Source of the DNA: Actibacterium lipolyticum
GTDB taxonomy: Bacteria; Pseudomonadota; Alphaproteobacteria; Rhodobacterales; Rhodobacteraceae
Length of the DNA: 64,000 bases
Assembly: GCF_900184935.1 (NCBI RefSeq)
Contig: NZ_FXYE01000002.1
Location: forward strand, 1,417,501 to 1,481,500
Direction of reading: 5' to 3'
Positions 36,107 to 45,258 of this stretch are shown here, one piece after another; position 1 is the first letter of the stretch; every line of letters starts with the position of its first letter. A program made the position numbers and the translations under genes. The notes beneath the pieces are model-generated. The model worked only from the letters and a program-made list of their open reading frames with translations. It ran no database searches and was not told the DNA's origin.

Positions 36107-37444
36107 ATGAAGAAATTCGTGATGGCCGCGCTGGGTGGCACCCTTGCAGGCGCAGTGCTGACTACCCAAGTGGCTGGCCCTCTGATTGCGCAGCAGGCAG
36201 ATAAGCAAAGCTCGGTCTATGAACAGCTTGACCTTTTTGGCGACATCTTTGAACGGATACGCGCCCAATACGTGGAAGAGGTCGAAAGCGCAGAACTGAT
36301 CGAGGCCGCGATCAACGGCATGCTGACGTCGCTTGATCCGCACTCCAGCTATCTGCCGCCCAAAGACTTTGACGATATGCAGGTACAAACCCGCGGTGAA
36401 TTCGGCGGTCTTGGCATTGAGGTCACGCAAGAGGAAGGCTTTGTCAAAGTCGTCTCGCCGATTGATGACACACCTGCAGACGAAGCTGGCATCGAAGCGG
36501 GCGACTTTATCACCCATGTCGATGGCGAAAGTGTTCTTGGCCTAACGCTGGACGGCGCTGTTGAGTTGATGCGCGGGCCGGTTGGTTCTGAAATTGTCAT
36601 TACGGTGGTGCGTTCCGGCATCGACGAACCGTTTGACGTAACCATCACACGTGACACCATCAAACTGACCGCCGTGCGTTCGCGCGTAGAAGGCGAAACA
36701 GTCGTTCTTCGGGTCACGACCTTCAACGACCAGACTTACCCGAACCTTAAGCAAAAGCTTGAAGAGTCGATCGAAGAACTGGGCGGCATGGACAACGTAA
36801 ACGGCATCGTTCTTGACCTGCGCAACAACCCCGGTGGGTTGCTGACACAGGCGATCAAGGTATCCGATGCGTTCCTGAACGCGGGCGAAATCGTTTCAAC
36901 GCGGGGCCGTAACCCACAAGACAGTGATCGTTACAACGCCGTTGATGGTGACCTTTCCGATGGTAAACCGATGGTCGTACTCATCAACGGCGGCTCTGCC
37001 TCGGCGTCGGAAATCGTTGCGGGCGCGTTGCAAGACCACCGTCGCGCGATTGTTGTGGGCACGAAAAGCTTCGGTAAAGGTTCGGTTCAGACAGTTATGC
37101 CGCTGCGTGGCAACGGCGCGATGCGCCTGACGACCGCGCGGTATTACACGCCATCAGGTCGTTCGATCCAAGCGCTTGGCGTATCGCCCGACATCGTCGT
37201 GCCACAACCGCCACGCGTGCCCGTGACCGAGGAAGAGACTGACGCAGACACGCCCCGCACCCGGTCCGAGGCGGACCTTCGTGGCAGCCTGTCCAATGAC
37301 TCGATGACCGACGATGAGCGCAAGCAGGCTGAGGAAGAACAAGCCAAAGCCGCCGAGGCCGCCAAGCTGCGCGAAGAGGATTATCAGCTCGCTTATGCGG
37401 TTGATCTTCTCAAAGGTCTGTCTGCTCTCGAAACCTCTGACTAA
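36107..37444 (+). CDS. S41-family carboxyl-terminal processing peptidase
   Basis: Periplasmic PDZ-containing serine protease of the CtpA/CtpB type, 445 residues, likely trimming peptidoglycan-hydrolase factors or other envelope proteins. An N-terminal hydrophobic anchor (residues 4-30) precedes an S41 N-domain, a PDZ domain (about 95-175; [20 protein letters not shown]) and the catalytic core. The core has Ser in [10 protein letters not shown] (about residue 299) and Lys324 in SFGKGSVQ. A charged Glu/Lys/Ala-rich tail (about 385-435) follows. It is adjacent to the EnvC-like gene, supporting a shared role in cell-wall turnover. Confidence 0.94.
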   Translation: MKKFVMAALGGTLAGAVLTTQVAGPLIAQQADKQSSVYEQLDLFGDIFERIRAQYVEEVESAELIEAAINGMLTSLDPHSSYLPPKDFDDMQVQTRGEFGGLGIEVTQEEGFVKVVSPIDDTPADEAGIEAGDFITHVDGESVLGLTLDGAVELMRGPVGSEIVITVVRSGIDEPFDVTITRDTIKLTAVRSRVEGETVVLRVTTFNDQTYPNLKQKLEESIEELGGMDNVNGIVLDLRNNPGGLLTQAIKVSDAFLNAGEIVSTRGRNPQDSDRYNAVDGDLSDGKPMVVLINGGSASASEIVAGALQDHRRAIVVGTKSFGKGSVQTVMPLRGNGAMRLTTARYYTPSGRSIQALGVSPDIVVPQPPRVPVTEEETDADTPRTRSEADLRGSLSNDSMTDDERKQAEEEQAKAAEAAKLREEDYQLAYAVDLLKGLSALETSD

Positions 37445-37451
37445 AAGGAAG

Positions 37452-37475
37452 GGGCCGGCCACGCGCCGGCCCTTT
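37452..37475 (+). terminator. Hairpin between ctpA-type gene and rppH
   Basis: GGGCCGGC-CACGC-GCCGGCCC followed by TTT lies 7 bp after the upstream stop and ends 9 bp before the rppH ATG. The U-run is short, so partial termination or control of rppH translation is as likely as full termination. Confidence 0.6.
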
Positions 37476-37481
37476 GCCCAC

Positions 37482-37967
37482 ATGACCCCAGAACAAATCT
37501 CTGAACTGCCGTACCGCCCTTGCGTTGGCGTCATGCTGATGAACGCCGATGGCGACATTTTCGTCGGCCAACGTTTCGATTCCGAAGTGGCGGCATGGCA
37601 AATGCCCCAAGGCGGCATCGACAAAGGCGAAGACCCCGAAACCGCCGCCCTGCGCGAACTGTGGGAAGAAACCGGCGTGACGGCTGACTTGGTTGAAATC
37701 GTCGGCCGCACTGGTGACTGGGTGACCTATGACCTGCCACCAGAACTTGTCGGCAAGGTCTGGAAAGGCAAGTACCGGGGGCAGAAACAGATTTGGTATC
37801 TGTTCCGCTTCCTTGGCACAGATAATCAAGTGAACATCGCCACCGAACACCCCGAGTTTTCCGAATGGGCATGGTTGCCTGCCGATCAACTGGTCGCCAA
37901 CATCGTTCCATTCAAACGCGATGTTTACGCCAGCGTCGTGGGTGAATTTGCGGGGCTTATCAAATGA
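37482..37967 (+). CDS. rppH: RNA pyrophosphohydrolase
   Basis: Nudix hydrolase that removes pyrophosphate from 5' ends of mRNA, triggering RNase E-dependent decay. The 161-residue protein starts [19 protein letters not shown] and has a complete Nudix box at residues 44-66 ([20 protein letters not shown]). The RppH-specific region [13 protein letters not shown] is present. The ATG at 37482 lacks a visible Shine-Dalgarno and is only 9 bp from a strong hairpin. Its stop overlaps the following gene as ATGA. Confidence 0.95.
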   Translation: MTPEQISELPYRPCVGVMLMNADGDIFVGQRFDSEVAAWQMPQGGIDKGEDPETAALRELWEETGVTADLVEIVGRTGDWVTYDLPPELVGKVWKGKYRGQKQIWYLFRFLGTDNQVNIATEHPEFSEWAWLPADQLVANIVPFKRDVYASVVGEFAGLIK

Positions 37968-38452
37968 TCCGCTTGGCTTTGACACTGTCACTTTGTCTGG
38001 CGGGTCAGGCCAATGCGCTAAGCTGTATGCGACCCGACGTGGCGCGCAGCTTTCAGTTCGCCAACGAAAGCGACAAGCTCTTTGTGCTGGCCCATGGAAA
38101 ACTCATCGCCCCTGATCCTGGCCCGCGTCAACGCCCGGAAAAGAACGGACAGCATGGCGCATCCCGCAGCTATGATGCCACGTTCGAAGGTAAAGGCATC
38201 AGCCCCCGCGGCTTTGACGCGCCATTTACCGCTCCGGTCACAATTACAGAGACGTGCCTTTCGGTTTGGTGCGGAAAGGCCCCGCTGAACCAAGATGTCG
38301 TCGTATTTATTGAAAAGTCCGAAACCGGCTATTTGGTGGAGGAAGGGCCCTGTGGCGGCATGATCTTTGCCGCACCCAGCCCCACCGATCTAAAGCGTTT
38401 GACCAACTGCATGCGCGGCAAAAAATGCGAACCCATGGAGCCACAGCGTTAG
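37964..38452 (+). CDS. Secreted Cys-rich hypothetical protein
   Basis: A 162-residue exported protein I do not recognise. The N-terminus [18 protein letters not shown] is a signal peptide. The mature part begins with Cys and contains six or seven cysteines, including C-x4-C in TCLSVWCGK and a C-terminal pair [10 protein letters not shown], so disulfide bonds in the periplasm are likely. It overlaps rppH by 4 bp and is therefore translated with it, though the two functions seem unrelated. A stem-loop follows. Confidence 0.8.
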   Translation: MIRLALTLSLCLAGQANALSCMRPDVARSFQFANESDKLFVLAHGKLIAPDPGPRQRPEKNGQHGASRSYDATFEGKGISPRGFDAPFTAPVTITETCLSVWCGKAPLNQDVVVFIEKSETGYLVEEGPCGGMIFAAPSPTDLKRLTNCMRGKKCEPMEPQR

Positions 38453-38471
38453 CTTTTCAATGTGGAAGGCA

Positions 38472-38492
38472 CCCTACCTGTTGAAGGTAGGG
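38472..38492. terminator. Stem-loop between convergent genes
   Basis: CCCTACCT-GTTGA-AGGTAGGG, a perfect 8-bp stem, lies in the 50-bp gap between the secreted protein and the lytic transglycosylase gene. There is no T-run on either side. Possible bidirectional terminator. Confidence 0.45.
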
Positions 38493-38502
38493 CGCGATCA
38501 GA

Positions 38503-39819
38503 TCAGCGACCTTTAAGCAGCTTCAACAACTCTTCGGATGGATAGCCATCTGGCGTTACGCCCTTCTTTGCCTGAAAGGCGCGTATGGCGTTGATCGTGT
38601 TTGGCCCGATGATGCCGTCCACCTTGTCATCCAGAAACCCCAGCCGTGTCAGGCGGCGCTGCATCTCTTTCTTTTCGTTGAAAGACAGCGGCTTGTATCC
38701 CCGTGGCCAGTTGGCCTGAATCGCGGGCCTACCCTTTAGCCTGTCGGACAGATGCCCAACGCCAATGACATAGGCGTCAGCGACGTTGTAACGCTCGATC
38801 ACGCTGAAGTTCTTGAAGATCATGAACGCCGCGCCACTGGAACCAGCGGGCAGCAAGATCGACGCAGAACCATAGTTTGGCACGGCGCTTCCGCTGACAT
38901 CGCGCACGCCCAAGGATGCCCAGTCAGATGGCATTTTCTTGATCTTGCGGTTCGCCAAACCATAGTTGAAGCCACGCGGCAGACGTACTTCGACGCCCCA
39001 TGGCTGGCCTTTGACCCAACCGAACCGCGCCAAATATGCCGCGGTCGAGGCAAGCGCGTCAGCCGGGTTTTTGGACCAGATATCGCGCTTTCCGTCACCC
39101 GTGAAATCCACCGCATAGGCAAGGTAGCTGGACGGGATGAACTGCGTATGCCCCATCGCGCCAGCCCAAGATCCGGTCATACCCTTGGCGGATACGTCCC
39201 CGGCTTGCAGGATTCTAAGGGCATCGACCAACTGACCTTCAAAGAATTTGCCCCGCCGCCCGTCATAGGCAAGGGTGGCCAAGGCTTCGATGGTTGGGAT
39301 GTCGCCTTTGAACTCACCATAAGCACTTTCAAGGCCCCAAACGGCGGCGACGACTTCTTTATCGACGCCGTACTTGGCCTCAATCGCGTTCAGCACGCGG
39401 CTGTGTTCGCGCAATGCGGATTTGCCGTTCTTGATCCGCGTGGGCGATGCCGCGCTATCAAGATAATCCCAAATCTGTTTGGTGTATTCCGACTGGTTCC
39501 GGTCTTTCTTGATCACATCGGTGTTGTAATCCACGCCCCGAAACGCACGATCAAACACCTGCCCAGAAATGCCTTGCGCAACGGCCCGCCCGCGAAACCC
39601 ATCGACCCAGCGCTGAAACGCACTGTTGGATGCTGCGACCTGCACCAGTGTTTCCGCCACGACCCGGTCAGGGCGCGCAAGCGGCTTGATTGAACTTACC
39701 TGCGAAAGCTCCGCGCGATAAACCGGAAAACGGGAGCTGCTGGCCTGCACAAGGCCAGCGCTGGACAATAGCGGTACGATCGTACCGATCAGAGCGATTG
39801 CTCTTACCCAAGACACCAT
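38503..39819 (-). CDS. Lytic murein transglycosylase (MltB type) with peptidoglycan-binding domain
   Basis: Periplasmic enzyme that cleaves the MurNAc-GlcNAc bond forming 1,6-anhydro ends. The 438 residues comprise a signal peptide, an SLT_2/MltB-like catalytic domain (about 60-350) with the catalytic Glu in WGLESAYGEFKGD, AGAMGHTQFIPSSY and FTGDGKRDIW, and a C-terminal PG_binding_1 domain (about 375-436; LGFLDDKVDGIIGPNTINAIRAFQ). There is no lipobox, so it should be soluble. A perfect 12-bp palindrome lies 26 bp upstream of the start. It is transcribed alone after rnr on the same strand. Confidence 0.93.
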   Translation of the reverse strand: MVSWVRAIALIGTIVPLLSSAGLVQASSSRFPVYRAELSQVSSIKPLARPDRVVAETLVQVAASNSAFQRWVDGFRGRAVAQGISGQVFDRAFRGVDYNTDVIKKDRNQSEYTKQIWDYLDSAASPTRIKNGKSALREHSRVLNAIEAKYGVDKEVVAAVWGLESAYGEFKGDIPTIEALATLAYDGRRGKFFEGQLVDALRILQAGDVSAKGMTGSWAGAMGHTQFIPSSYLAYAVDFTGDGKRDIWSKNPADALASTAAYLARFGWVKGQPWGVEVRLPRGFNYGLANRKIKKMPSDWASLGVRDVSGSAVPNYGSASILLPAGSSGAAFMIFKNFSVIERYNVADAYVIGVGHLSDRLKGRPAIQANWPRGYKPLSFNEKKEMQRRLTRLGFLDDKVDGIIGPNTINAIRAFQAKKGVTPDGYPSEELLKLLKGR

Positions 39820-39844
39820 GAAAAGAACCTGCTTGCTCGTTGTT

Positions 39845-39856
39845 TGTTTGCAAACA
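39845..39856. promoter_or_regulatory. 12-bp palindrome upstream of the lytic transglycosylase gene
   Basis: TGTTTGCAAACA is perfectly self-complementary and lies between the rnr stop and the start of the transglycosylase gene, where a promoter for the latter is expected. It could be an operator; the binding protein is unknown. Confidence 0.3.
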
Positions 39857-39908
39857 TCCTAGCGCGAAGAACGAAACCTTCAAAGCAAGCATTCACAAAA
39901 AAGGCGGA

Positions 39909-42164
39909 TCAACGCCGTTTTCGAGCGACCTTTCGCTTTACCTTGGCTGCTTTCTTTTTGGCTTTGCTGGGCAACCGGCGTGCTGATTTACGCCCGCCAC
40001 GCGATGATCCACGCGGAAGCGTTTTGTCATCGATCGACAACAGCTCTAGCATCAGACCGCCCGTAACAGGCACTGCCTCGGCCAATCGCACGGTAACGCG
40101 CTGCCCGATCCCAATCACAAGGCCACTGTCCGCCCCCATCAGGGTTTGCGCATCCCGATCATGGTGGAAGTATTCGTTCCCCAACTCGCGGATCGGGACC
40201 AAGCCATCTGCGCCGGTTTCGTCCAGTTTTACGAACACGCCAAACCGCGCAATGCCGGAAATGCGCCCGGTGAATTCGTTACCCACGCGTTCGGACAAAT
40301 AGGCCGCCAGATAGCGATCCGTCGTATCCCGCTCTGCCGCCATGGAGCGCCGCTCGGTATCGGAAATATGCGTGGCGGTGTCTTCCAGCCGCTCGATATC
40401 TTCGGGGCTTAGCCCATCTTTGCCCCAGCCATGCGCAAGGATCAGCGCGCGGTGGACGATCAAGTCGGAATACCGCCGGATCGGAGAGGTGAAATGCGCA
40501 TAGCTGCGCAATGCCAAACCAAAGTGTCCGAAGTTTTCCGGGTTATAATAGGCTTGGGTCATCGACCGCAGCGTGGACAGGTTTATCAGCTCGGAAAACT
40601 CGGTGCCCATTGCCGCGTCCAGCAGCCGGTTCAGGTGTTGCGTGTGCAGGACCTGCCCCTTGGCAAGTGAAAACCCAGAGGCCGCCGCAACATCGCGCAG
40701 CGAATCCAGCTTTTCCGGCGAGGGTTCTTCGTGCACACGGAACAACAGCGGGCGGCGCATCCGCGTCAGTTCTTCGGCGGCGGCGACGTTGGCAAGGATC
40801 ATGAACTCTTCGATCAGGCGATGCACATCGTACCGGTCGCGGAACTGAACCGAGGTGACCTTGCCATCCTCACCCAGTTCGATCCGCCGTTCGGGCAGAT
40901 CAAGGTCAAGCGGTTGCCGCGCGGCGCGGGCTTTTTTAGTCACCTCATAGGCGGCAAAAAGTGGCTTGATGATATCATCCATCAGGGGCGCGGTTTTTTC
41001 GTTTGGCGTGCCGTCCATGGCCGCCTGCACCTCTTCATAGGCAAGGCCCGCGACCGAACGCATAAGACCACGGGTAAACCGGTGCGCGATCTTGTTGCCC
41101 GCCGAATCCAGCGTCATGCGCACGGCCATACAGGCGCGCGGCACCCCTTCGTGAAGCGAACACAGGTCGCCGGACAGACGATCAGGCAGCATCGGCACCA
41201 CGCGATCGGGGAAGTAGGTAGAATTGCCGCGCTTGCGCGCCTCCCGGTCCAGCGCAGAGCCGGGGGTGACGTAATGGGCCACATCGGCAATTGCGACCCA
41301 GACGATAAAGCCGCCATCGTTCTTTGGGTCATCGTCGGGTTGGGCATAAACCGCATCATCGCGATCCCGCGCATCGGGCGGGTCAATCGTGATAAGCGGC
41401 ATATCCCGCAGGTCTTCGCGGTTGCCAAGTCCGGCGGGTTTGGCTTTGTCCGCCTCTGCGATCACGTCATCGGGGAAATCATCCGGGATTCCGTGCTGAT
41501 GGATCGCGATAAGTGAAACAGCCTTTGGCGCGCTTGGGTCTCCCAAACGCTCAACGATCCGCGCGCGGGGCAGCCCCATACGGGAACGGGGGCCGGATTG
41601 CTCTGCCTCGACCAACTCACCGTCTTTGGCACCATGGGTCGCGCCATCAGGCACCTGCCATTCTTTGTCGGCACCTTTGTCGATAGGTTTGATCCGCCCG
41701 CCTTCGGCGCCTTTACGGAAGATGCCCAAAATCCGATGGGGGTTTGTTCCGATACGGCGGATAAGCCGTGCTTCGTACTGATGATCGTCTTCGTTTACCT
41801 CTGTAAGACGGCCAAGAATACGGTCCCCTTCGCCCAGCGCCGGATCAGATGCGCGCGGCAAAAACAGGATACGCGGCGCGGCCCCTTCGCCATGCCATTC
41901 AAGCGGCTTGGCGTATAGATCGCCATCCGGGGTCGGCTCCAATATCTGCAACACCGATACCGGCGGCAGTTTATCTGGGTCGCGATAAGTCTTGCGCCGC
42001 TTTTCTAGATGCCCTTCGGCCTCTAGCTCTTTCAGAACGCGCTTAAGGTCGATCCGGTCGGAACCTTTGATGCCAAATGCTTTGGCAATATCGCGTTTTG
42101 AGGTTTGTGTTGGATTATCTGAAATCCACGCAAGAATTTCGTCTTTGGATGGGATACGTGTCAT
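39909..42164 (-). CDS. rnr: Ribonuclease R
   Basis: Processive 3'-to-5' exoribonuclease that degrades structured RNA and helps rRNA quality control. The ATG at 42164 gives 751 residues starting MTRIPSKDEILAWI; a longer frame to 42254 would enter the GNAT gene. An N-terminal winged helix (to about residue 65) is followed by cold-shock domains, the RNB catalytic core with DPPDARDRDDAVYA (metal-binding Asp cluster) and YSDLIVHRALI, an S1 domain, and a Lys/Arg-rich tail (SKAKKKAAKVKRKVARKRR). All regions expected for RNase R are present. Confidence 0.95.
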   Translation of the reverse strand: MTRIPSKDEILAWISDNPTQTSKRDIAKAFGIKGSDRIDLKRVLKELEAEGHLEKRRKTYRDPDKLPPVSVLQILEPTPDGDLYAKPLEWHGEGAAPRILFLPRASDPALGEGDRILGRLTEVNEDDHQYEARLIRRIGTNPHRILGIFRKGAEGGRIKPIDKGADKEWQVPDGATHGAKDGELVEAEQSGPRSRMGLPRARIVERLGDPSAPKAVSLIAIHQHGIPDDFPDDVIAEADKAKPAGLGNREDLRDMPLITIDPPDARDRDDAVYAQPDDDPKNDGGFIVWVAIADVAHYVTPGSALDREARKRGNSTYFPDRVVPMLPDRLSGDLCSLHEGVPRACMAVRMTLDSAGNKIAHRFTRGLMRSVAGLAYEEVQAAMDGTPNEKTAPLMDDIIKPLFAAYEVTKKARAARQPLDLDLPERRIELGEDGKVTSVQFRDRYDVHRLIEEFMILANVAAAEELTRMRRPLLFRVHEEPSPEKLDSLRDVAAASGFSLAKGQVLHTQHLNRLLDAAMGTEFSELINLSTLRSMTQAYYNPENFGHFGLALRSYAHFTSPIRRYSDLIVHRALILAHGWGKDGLSPEDIERLEDTATHISDTERRSMAAERDTTDRYLAAYLSERVGNEFTGRISGIARFGVFVKLDETGADGLVPIRELGNEYFHHDRDAQTLMGADSGLVIGIGQRVTVRLAEAVPVTGGLMLELLSIDDKTLPRGSSRGGRKSARRLPSKAKKKAAKVKRKVARKRR

Positions 42165-42213
42165 GCCCAATTTGGTATCACGCGCTGAACGGTCACACCA
42201 TTGCAAACAGCGC

Positions 42214-42636
42214 TTAAAGCCGAAGTTCCATCTTACAATGCGGAATGCCGCCATCGTCGTAATCTGGCCCGATCACTTCGAAGCCGAACCGTTGATAAAA
42301 GCCAGTGGCATAGCTTTGCGCCGCAAGCTGAATAGAGGTCAGCCCGCCACGCGCCCGCAGGGCATCTATGGCATATGTCATCAGCTGCGCGCCCAGTCCC
42401 GTGCCCCGATGGTCGGCCAAGATGCACACACGTCCGATGCGCCCCGCCGCACCTTCCTGCAGCAACCGCGCGGTCCCTACGGGTTTTCCGTCATGGGTCG
42501 CCAGAATGTGGACAGCTTCACCGTCTAGGGTGTCAATCTCATCCTCCATCGGAACCTTTTGTTCATCGACAAACACCGCGATACGCAGGGCCACGCAGGC
42601 CTGCACGTCGTCCGTGATGGCGATGGAATAGGTCAC
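42214..42636 (-). CDS. GNAT-family N-acetyltransferase
   Basis: A 140-residue acetyl-CoA-dependent acyltransferase, substrate unknown. The frame starts with GTG at 42636, which overlaps the dapE stop as GTGA, so translation is coupled to dapE. The acetyl-CoA loop is visible as [15 protein letters not shown] (about residues 73-87), and [16 protein letters not shown] is the typical C-terminal strand-helix. Linkage to dapE is common in related genomes as far as I recall, but no role in lysine synthesis is implied by the sequence. Confidence 0.88.
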   Translation of the reverse strand: MTYSIAITDDVQACVALRIAVFVDEQKVPMEDEIDTLDGEAVHILATHDGKPVGTARLLQEGAAGRIGRVCILADHRGTGLGAQLMTYAIDALRARGGLTSIQLAAQSYATGFYQRFGFEVIGPDYDDGGIPHCKMELRL

Positions 42637-43772
42637 GCGAAATAATCCGAAAGGATGCGGCTATAGATCTGTTTCAGCTGAGTGATCTGAGCAACCTCTA
42701 CGCGCTCGTCCACCTGATGCATGGTCTTTCCGACCAAACCGAATTCGACGACCGGGCAGTGGTCTTTGACAAAACGCGCATCAGACGTCCCGCCCGACGT
42801 GGACAAGGCAGGCGTCACGCCGGTTTCCGCAACCACAGCTTTTGACACAAGGTCAGACAGCGCGCCGGGTGGCGTTACAAAGCTTTCGCCCGAAACCTGC
42901 ACCCGCATTTCAACAGTCGCACCGGTTTCTTCGGCAATTTTATCCGCCTCACCCCTAAGCCATTCGGTAATCGACCCCGAACTGTGCGCGTCATTGAAAC
43001 GGATGTTCACAGTCGCCCGGCATTCTGCGGGGATCACGTTGTTGGCTGGGTTGCCCGTATCAATCGTTGTGACAGCAAGGGTAGAGGCATCAAAATGCGC
43101 CGTTCCTTCATCAAGAGTATGGCTGGCCAGCCGGTCGATTAACTTGGCCATCGCAGGCAGCGGGTTAAGCGCGCGATGCGGATATGCCGCGTGGCCCTGA
43201 ACACCTTTTACCGTGAAATACGCTGTCATCGAACCGCGCCGACCGATTTTCATCATCTCGCCCATCACATCTGGGCAGGTCGGTTCGCCAACCAAACAGG
43301 CGGTCATCTGTTCGTCATGCGCAGCCATCCAGTCAAGCAAAGCAGTGCTGCCATCAACGGCATCCCCTTCCTCGTCACCCGTGATCGCCATAATCACCGC
43401 GCCGTCCGGCGGTGTGGTTGTCACGAAATCAATCGCAGCCGCGGCAAAGGCTGCCACGCCGGATTTCATGTCCGTGGCCCCGCGCCCCCACATCCATCCG
43501 TCTTTTTGCGTCGCGCCAAAGGGGTCGACTGTCCATGCTGCCGCATCCCCGACAGGCACCACATCCGTGTGGCCGTTAAAGCCAAAGCTGCGCGCATGCC
43601 CCTTTTTACCCCAACGCGCATAAAGGTTCGCAATCCCCCCACGATCAACGCGCGTGCATTCAAAACCAGCTGCGCTTAGCTTTCCCTCAAGCAAGGTCAA
43701 AGCACCGCCCTCAGCAGGTGTGACAGACGGACAGCGGATCAGCTCGGCGGTAAGGGCGACGGGGTCGGTCAA
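42633..43772 (-). CDS. dapE: Succinyl-diaminopimelate desuccinylase
   Basis: Di-zinc M20-type amidohydrolase that removes succinate from N-succinyl-LL-diaminopimelate on the way to lysine and peptidoglycan. The start is a TTG at 43772 supported by AGGAG six bases upstream, giving 379 residues beginning (M)[18 protein letters not shown] as in other DapE proteins. Metal ligands lie in [12 protein letters not shown] and [12 protein letters not shown], and [10 protein letters not shown] is the C-terminal His/Asp region. The other succinylase-pathway gene here, dapD, is about 1.8 kb upstream, separated by a channel gene in opposite orientation. Confidence 0.95.
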   Translation of the reverse strand: MTDPVALTAELIRCPSVTPAEGGALTLLEGKLSAAGFECTRVDRGGIANLYARWGKKGHARSFGFNGHTDVVPVGDAAAWTVDPFGATQKDGWMWGRGATDMKSGVAAFAAAAIDFVTTTPPDGAVIMAITGDEEGDAVDGSTALLDWMAAHDEQMTACLVGEPTCPDVMGEMMKIGRRGSMTAYFTVKGVQGHAAYPHRALNPLPAMAKLIDRLASHTLDEGTAHFDASTLAVTTIDTGNPANNVIPAECRATVNIRFNDAHSSGSITEWLRGEADKIAEETGATVEMRVQVSGESFVTPPGALSDLVSKAVVAETGVTPALSTSGGTSDARFVKDHCPVVEFGLVGKTMHQVDERVEVAQITQLKQIYSRILSDYFA

Positions 43773-44189
43773 GGCGGGCTCCTGTATTGGTTACCACAGC
43801 GATACCTGCCCTCTATAACTGGTGCAATGTTGCATTGGCGGAACATTTCACGGTCACGAACAATTCCTGCAAACTGCAACTTAACAAGCCCACGGTAATG
43901 CCTCACATTTGAATATTAGAAGCAACGTCAAGGTAAGGAGTGGCCGCACCGGCCATGTGACCAGATCAGAATGCGCGTTTCAAAACCCTTCAGCGGATCA
44001 CAGTTGCAACGAAAAGCTCGATACTTTCCTGTTGGTCATGTTAACAAATACAGATGCACCGCTCGTCCTTTTCCCGAAACCAACTAGCGCAAAAGAACTG
44101 ATCCAGCTAAGAGACGACGTCGCCACTTGTCAGATGCGAAACAGACAGCCAACCCTCCACGCAACTACCCAAGAACCGGATACCTCAGA
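43773..44189. other. Intergenic region dapE / receptor-channel gene, no gene identified
   Basis: 417 bp between divergent genes. It holds a TGCAA-TG-TTGCA inverted repeat (43823-43834), a candidate operator close to the dapE start. It also holds AAGGAG followed by a small TGGCCG-CAC-CGGCCA hairpin near 43935-43955 that leads only to an immediate stop. A 95-codon open frame from 43909 overlaps the channel gene and does not look like a protein. Base composition is more AT-rich than the flanking genes. Confidence 0.5.
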
Positions 44190-45245
44190 ATGCTAAGATA
44201 CCTAGCCGCGTTGGTCCTGCTTTTCGTGTCAAACCTGCCGCTTACCGCAAAAGCACAAGACTTAACGGTGGTTACCGTCGAACGCCCCCCGTTTTCCACG
44301 TTGGTGGATGGTGAACAAACCGGCTTTAGCATTGAGCTGTGGAACGCAGTTGCAAAAGACATCGGCATTACATCGACCGTTTCGCTGGAAGATGGGTTCA
44401 GCACCATGCTGGGTAAGGTCGAAAATGGCGAAGCCGATGTGGCGGTTGCCAATATTTCGATTACCGCCGAACGTGAACAGATTTTCGACTTCAGCCACTC
44501 CATCTTCGAAAGCGGGCTTCAAATCATGGTCCCTGCGAATGGGGATGGCGTGTCGATATGGTCCGCGATCCTGTCGCGTGATCTGTTGATCGCGATTGTT
44601 CTGGCGTTCCTGCTTCTGTTCGGGGGCGGCATGGCGATGTGGCATTTCGAACGAGACGCACAGCCCTATTTTGACCGCAGCGCCAAAGAGGCGATGTTCC
44701 CATCGTTTTGGTGGGCGCTGAACCTTGTGGTGAACGGCGGCTTTGAAGAACGTGTGCCGCGCACGTTCTTTGGCCGGATATTCGGGACCTTCCTTGTCGT
44801 TTCCAGCCTGTTCATCGTGTCGCTATTCGTCGCGAAAATCACCGCCGTGATCACCGTAGACGCCATTCAAGGCTCTGTGAATTCGGTGAATGATCTTTAC
44901 GGAAAACGCGTCGCGACCATTGAAAACTCGACCGCTGCCAGGTTCATGGAAGGGCGTGACCTGGACTATGACGGGTACCCTGATCTGGATGCTATGATCG
45001 CAGAATTTGAAAGCGGGAAAATTGATGCCGTCGTCTTTGACGCGCCGGTTCTGGCTTACTATGCCGCGCACAGTGGACGTGAAAAGGCCCAGATGGTGGG
45101 TGCGCCGTTCCGGTTGGAAAGCTATGGCTTTGCCCTGCAAGGCGGCAACGATCTGCTTGAACCGATCGACCGCAGCCTGCTGAAAATGCGTGAAAACGGC
45201 ACCTATGACCGTATCTATCGCAAATACTTCGGCGCGCGGGATTAA
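44190..45245 (+). CDS. Ionotropic-glutamate-receptor-like channel (SBP_bac_3 split by a pore domain)
   Basis: Predicted ligand-gated ion channel of 351 residues. A signal peptide (to about residue 22) is followed by binding lobe S1 (24-118), with Arg94 in ITAERE matching the ligand-carboxylate Arg of amino-acid-binding proteins. Then come helix TM1 (131-151), a re-entrant pore segment (168-190), TM2 (195-222) and lobe S2 (228-351), with Asp284 in VVFDAP matching the amino-group acid. This is the S1-TM1-P-TM2-S2 order of GluR0. The filter reads NGGFEERVP where GluR0 has TVGYGDRTP, so K+ selectivity is doubtful. I chose the ATG at 44190 because it opens directly on the signal peptide. Confidence 0.85.
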   Translation: MLRYLAALVLLFVSNLPLTAKAQDLTVVTVERPPFSTLVDGEQTGFSIELWNAVAKDIGITSTVSLEDGFSTMLGKVENGEADVAVANISITAEREQIFDFSHSIFESGLQIMVPANGDGVSIWSAILSRDLLIAIVLAFLLLFGGGMAMWHFERDAQPYFDRSAKEAMFPSFWWALNLVVNGGFEERVPRTFFGRIFGTFLVVSSLFIVSLFVAKITAVITVDAIQGSVNSVNDLYGKRVATIENSTAARFMEGRDLDYDGYPDLDAMIAEFESGKIDAVVFDAPVLAYYAAHSGREKAQMVGAPFRLESYGFALQGGNDLLEPIDRSLLKMRENGTYDRIYRKYFGARD

Positions 45246-45257
45246 CCCGCGCCGAAG
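45227..45257 (+). terminator. Hairpin spanning the stop codon of the channel gene
   Basis: CTTCGGCG(CG)CGGG pairs with CCCGCGCCGAAG around the loop ATTAA, which contains the TAA stop. On the plus strand CTTACTTTTTATC follows, so it can end transcription of the channel gene; it also separates it from the convergent small gene. Confidence 0.7.
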
Positions 45258-45258
45258 C

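Noticed and set aside
36107-37444. S41 protease gene as the processing enzyme of the exosortase system
   Set aside because: It lies 17 kb away in a conserved gpmI-envC-ctpA setting and its family context is cell-wall turnover, so no link is supported.
43909-44196. 95-codon plus-strand ORF between dapE and the channel gene
   Set aside because: No Shine-Dalgarno at its start, low-complexity polar composition, no domain features, and it overlaps the signal peptide of the channel gene.
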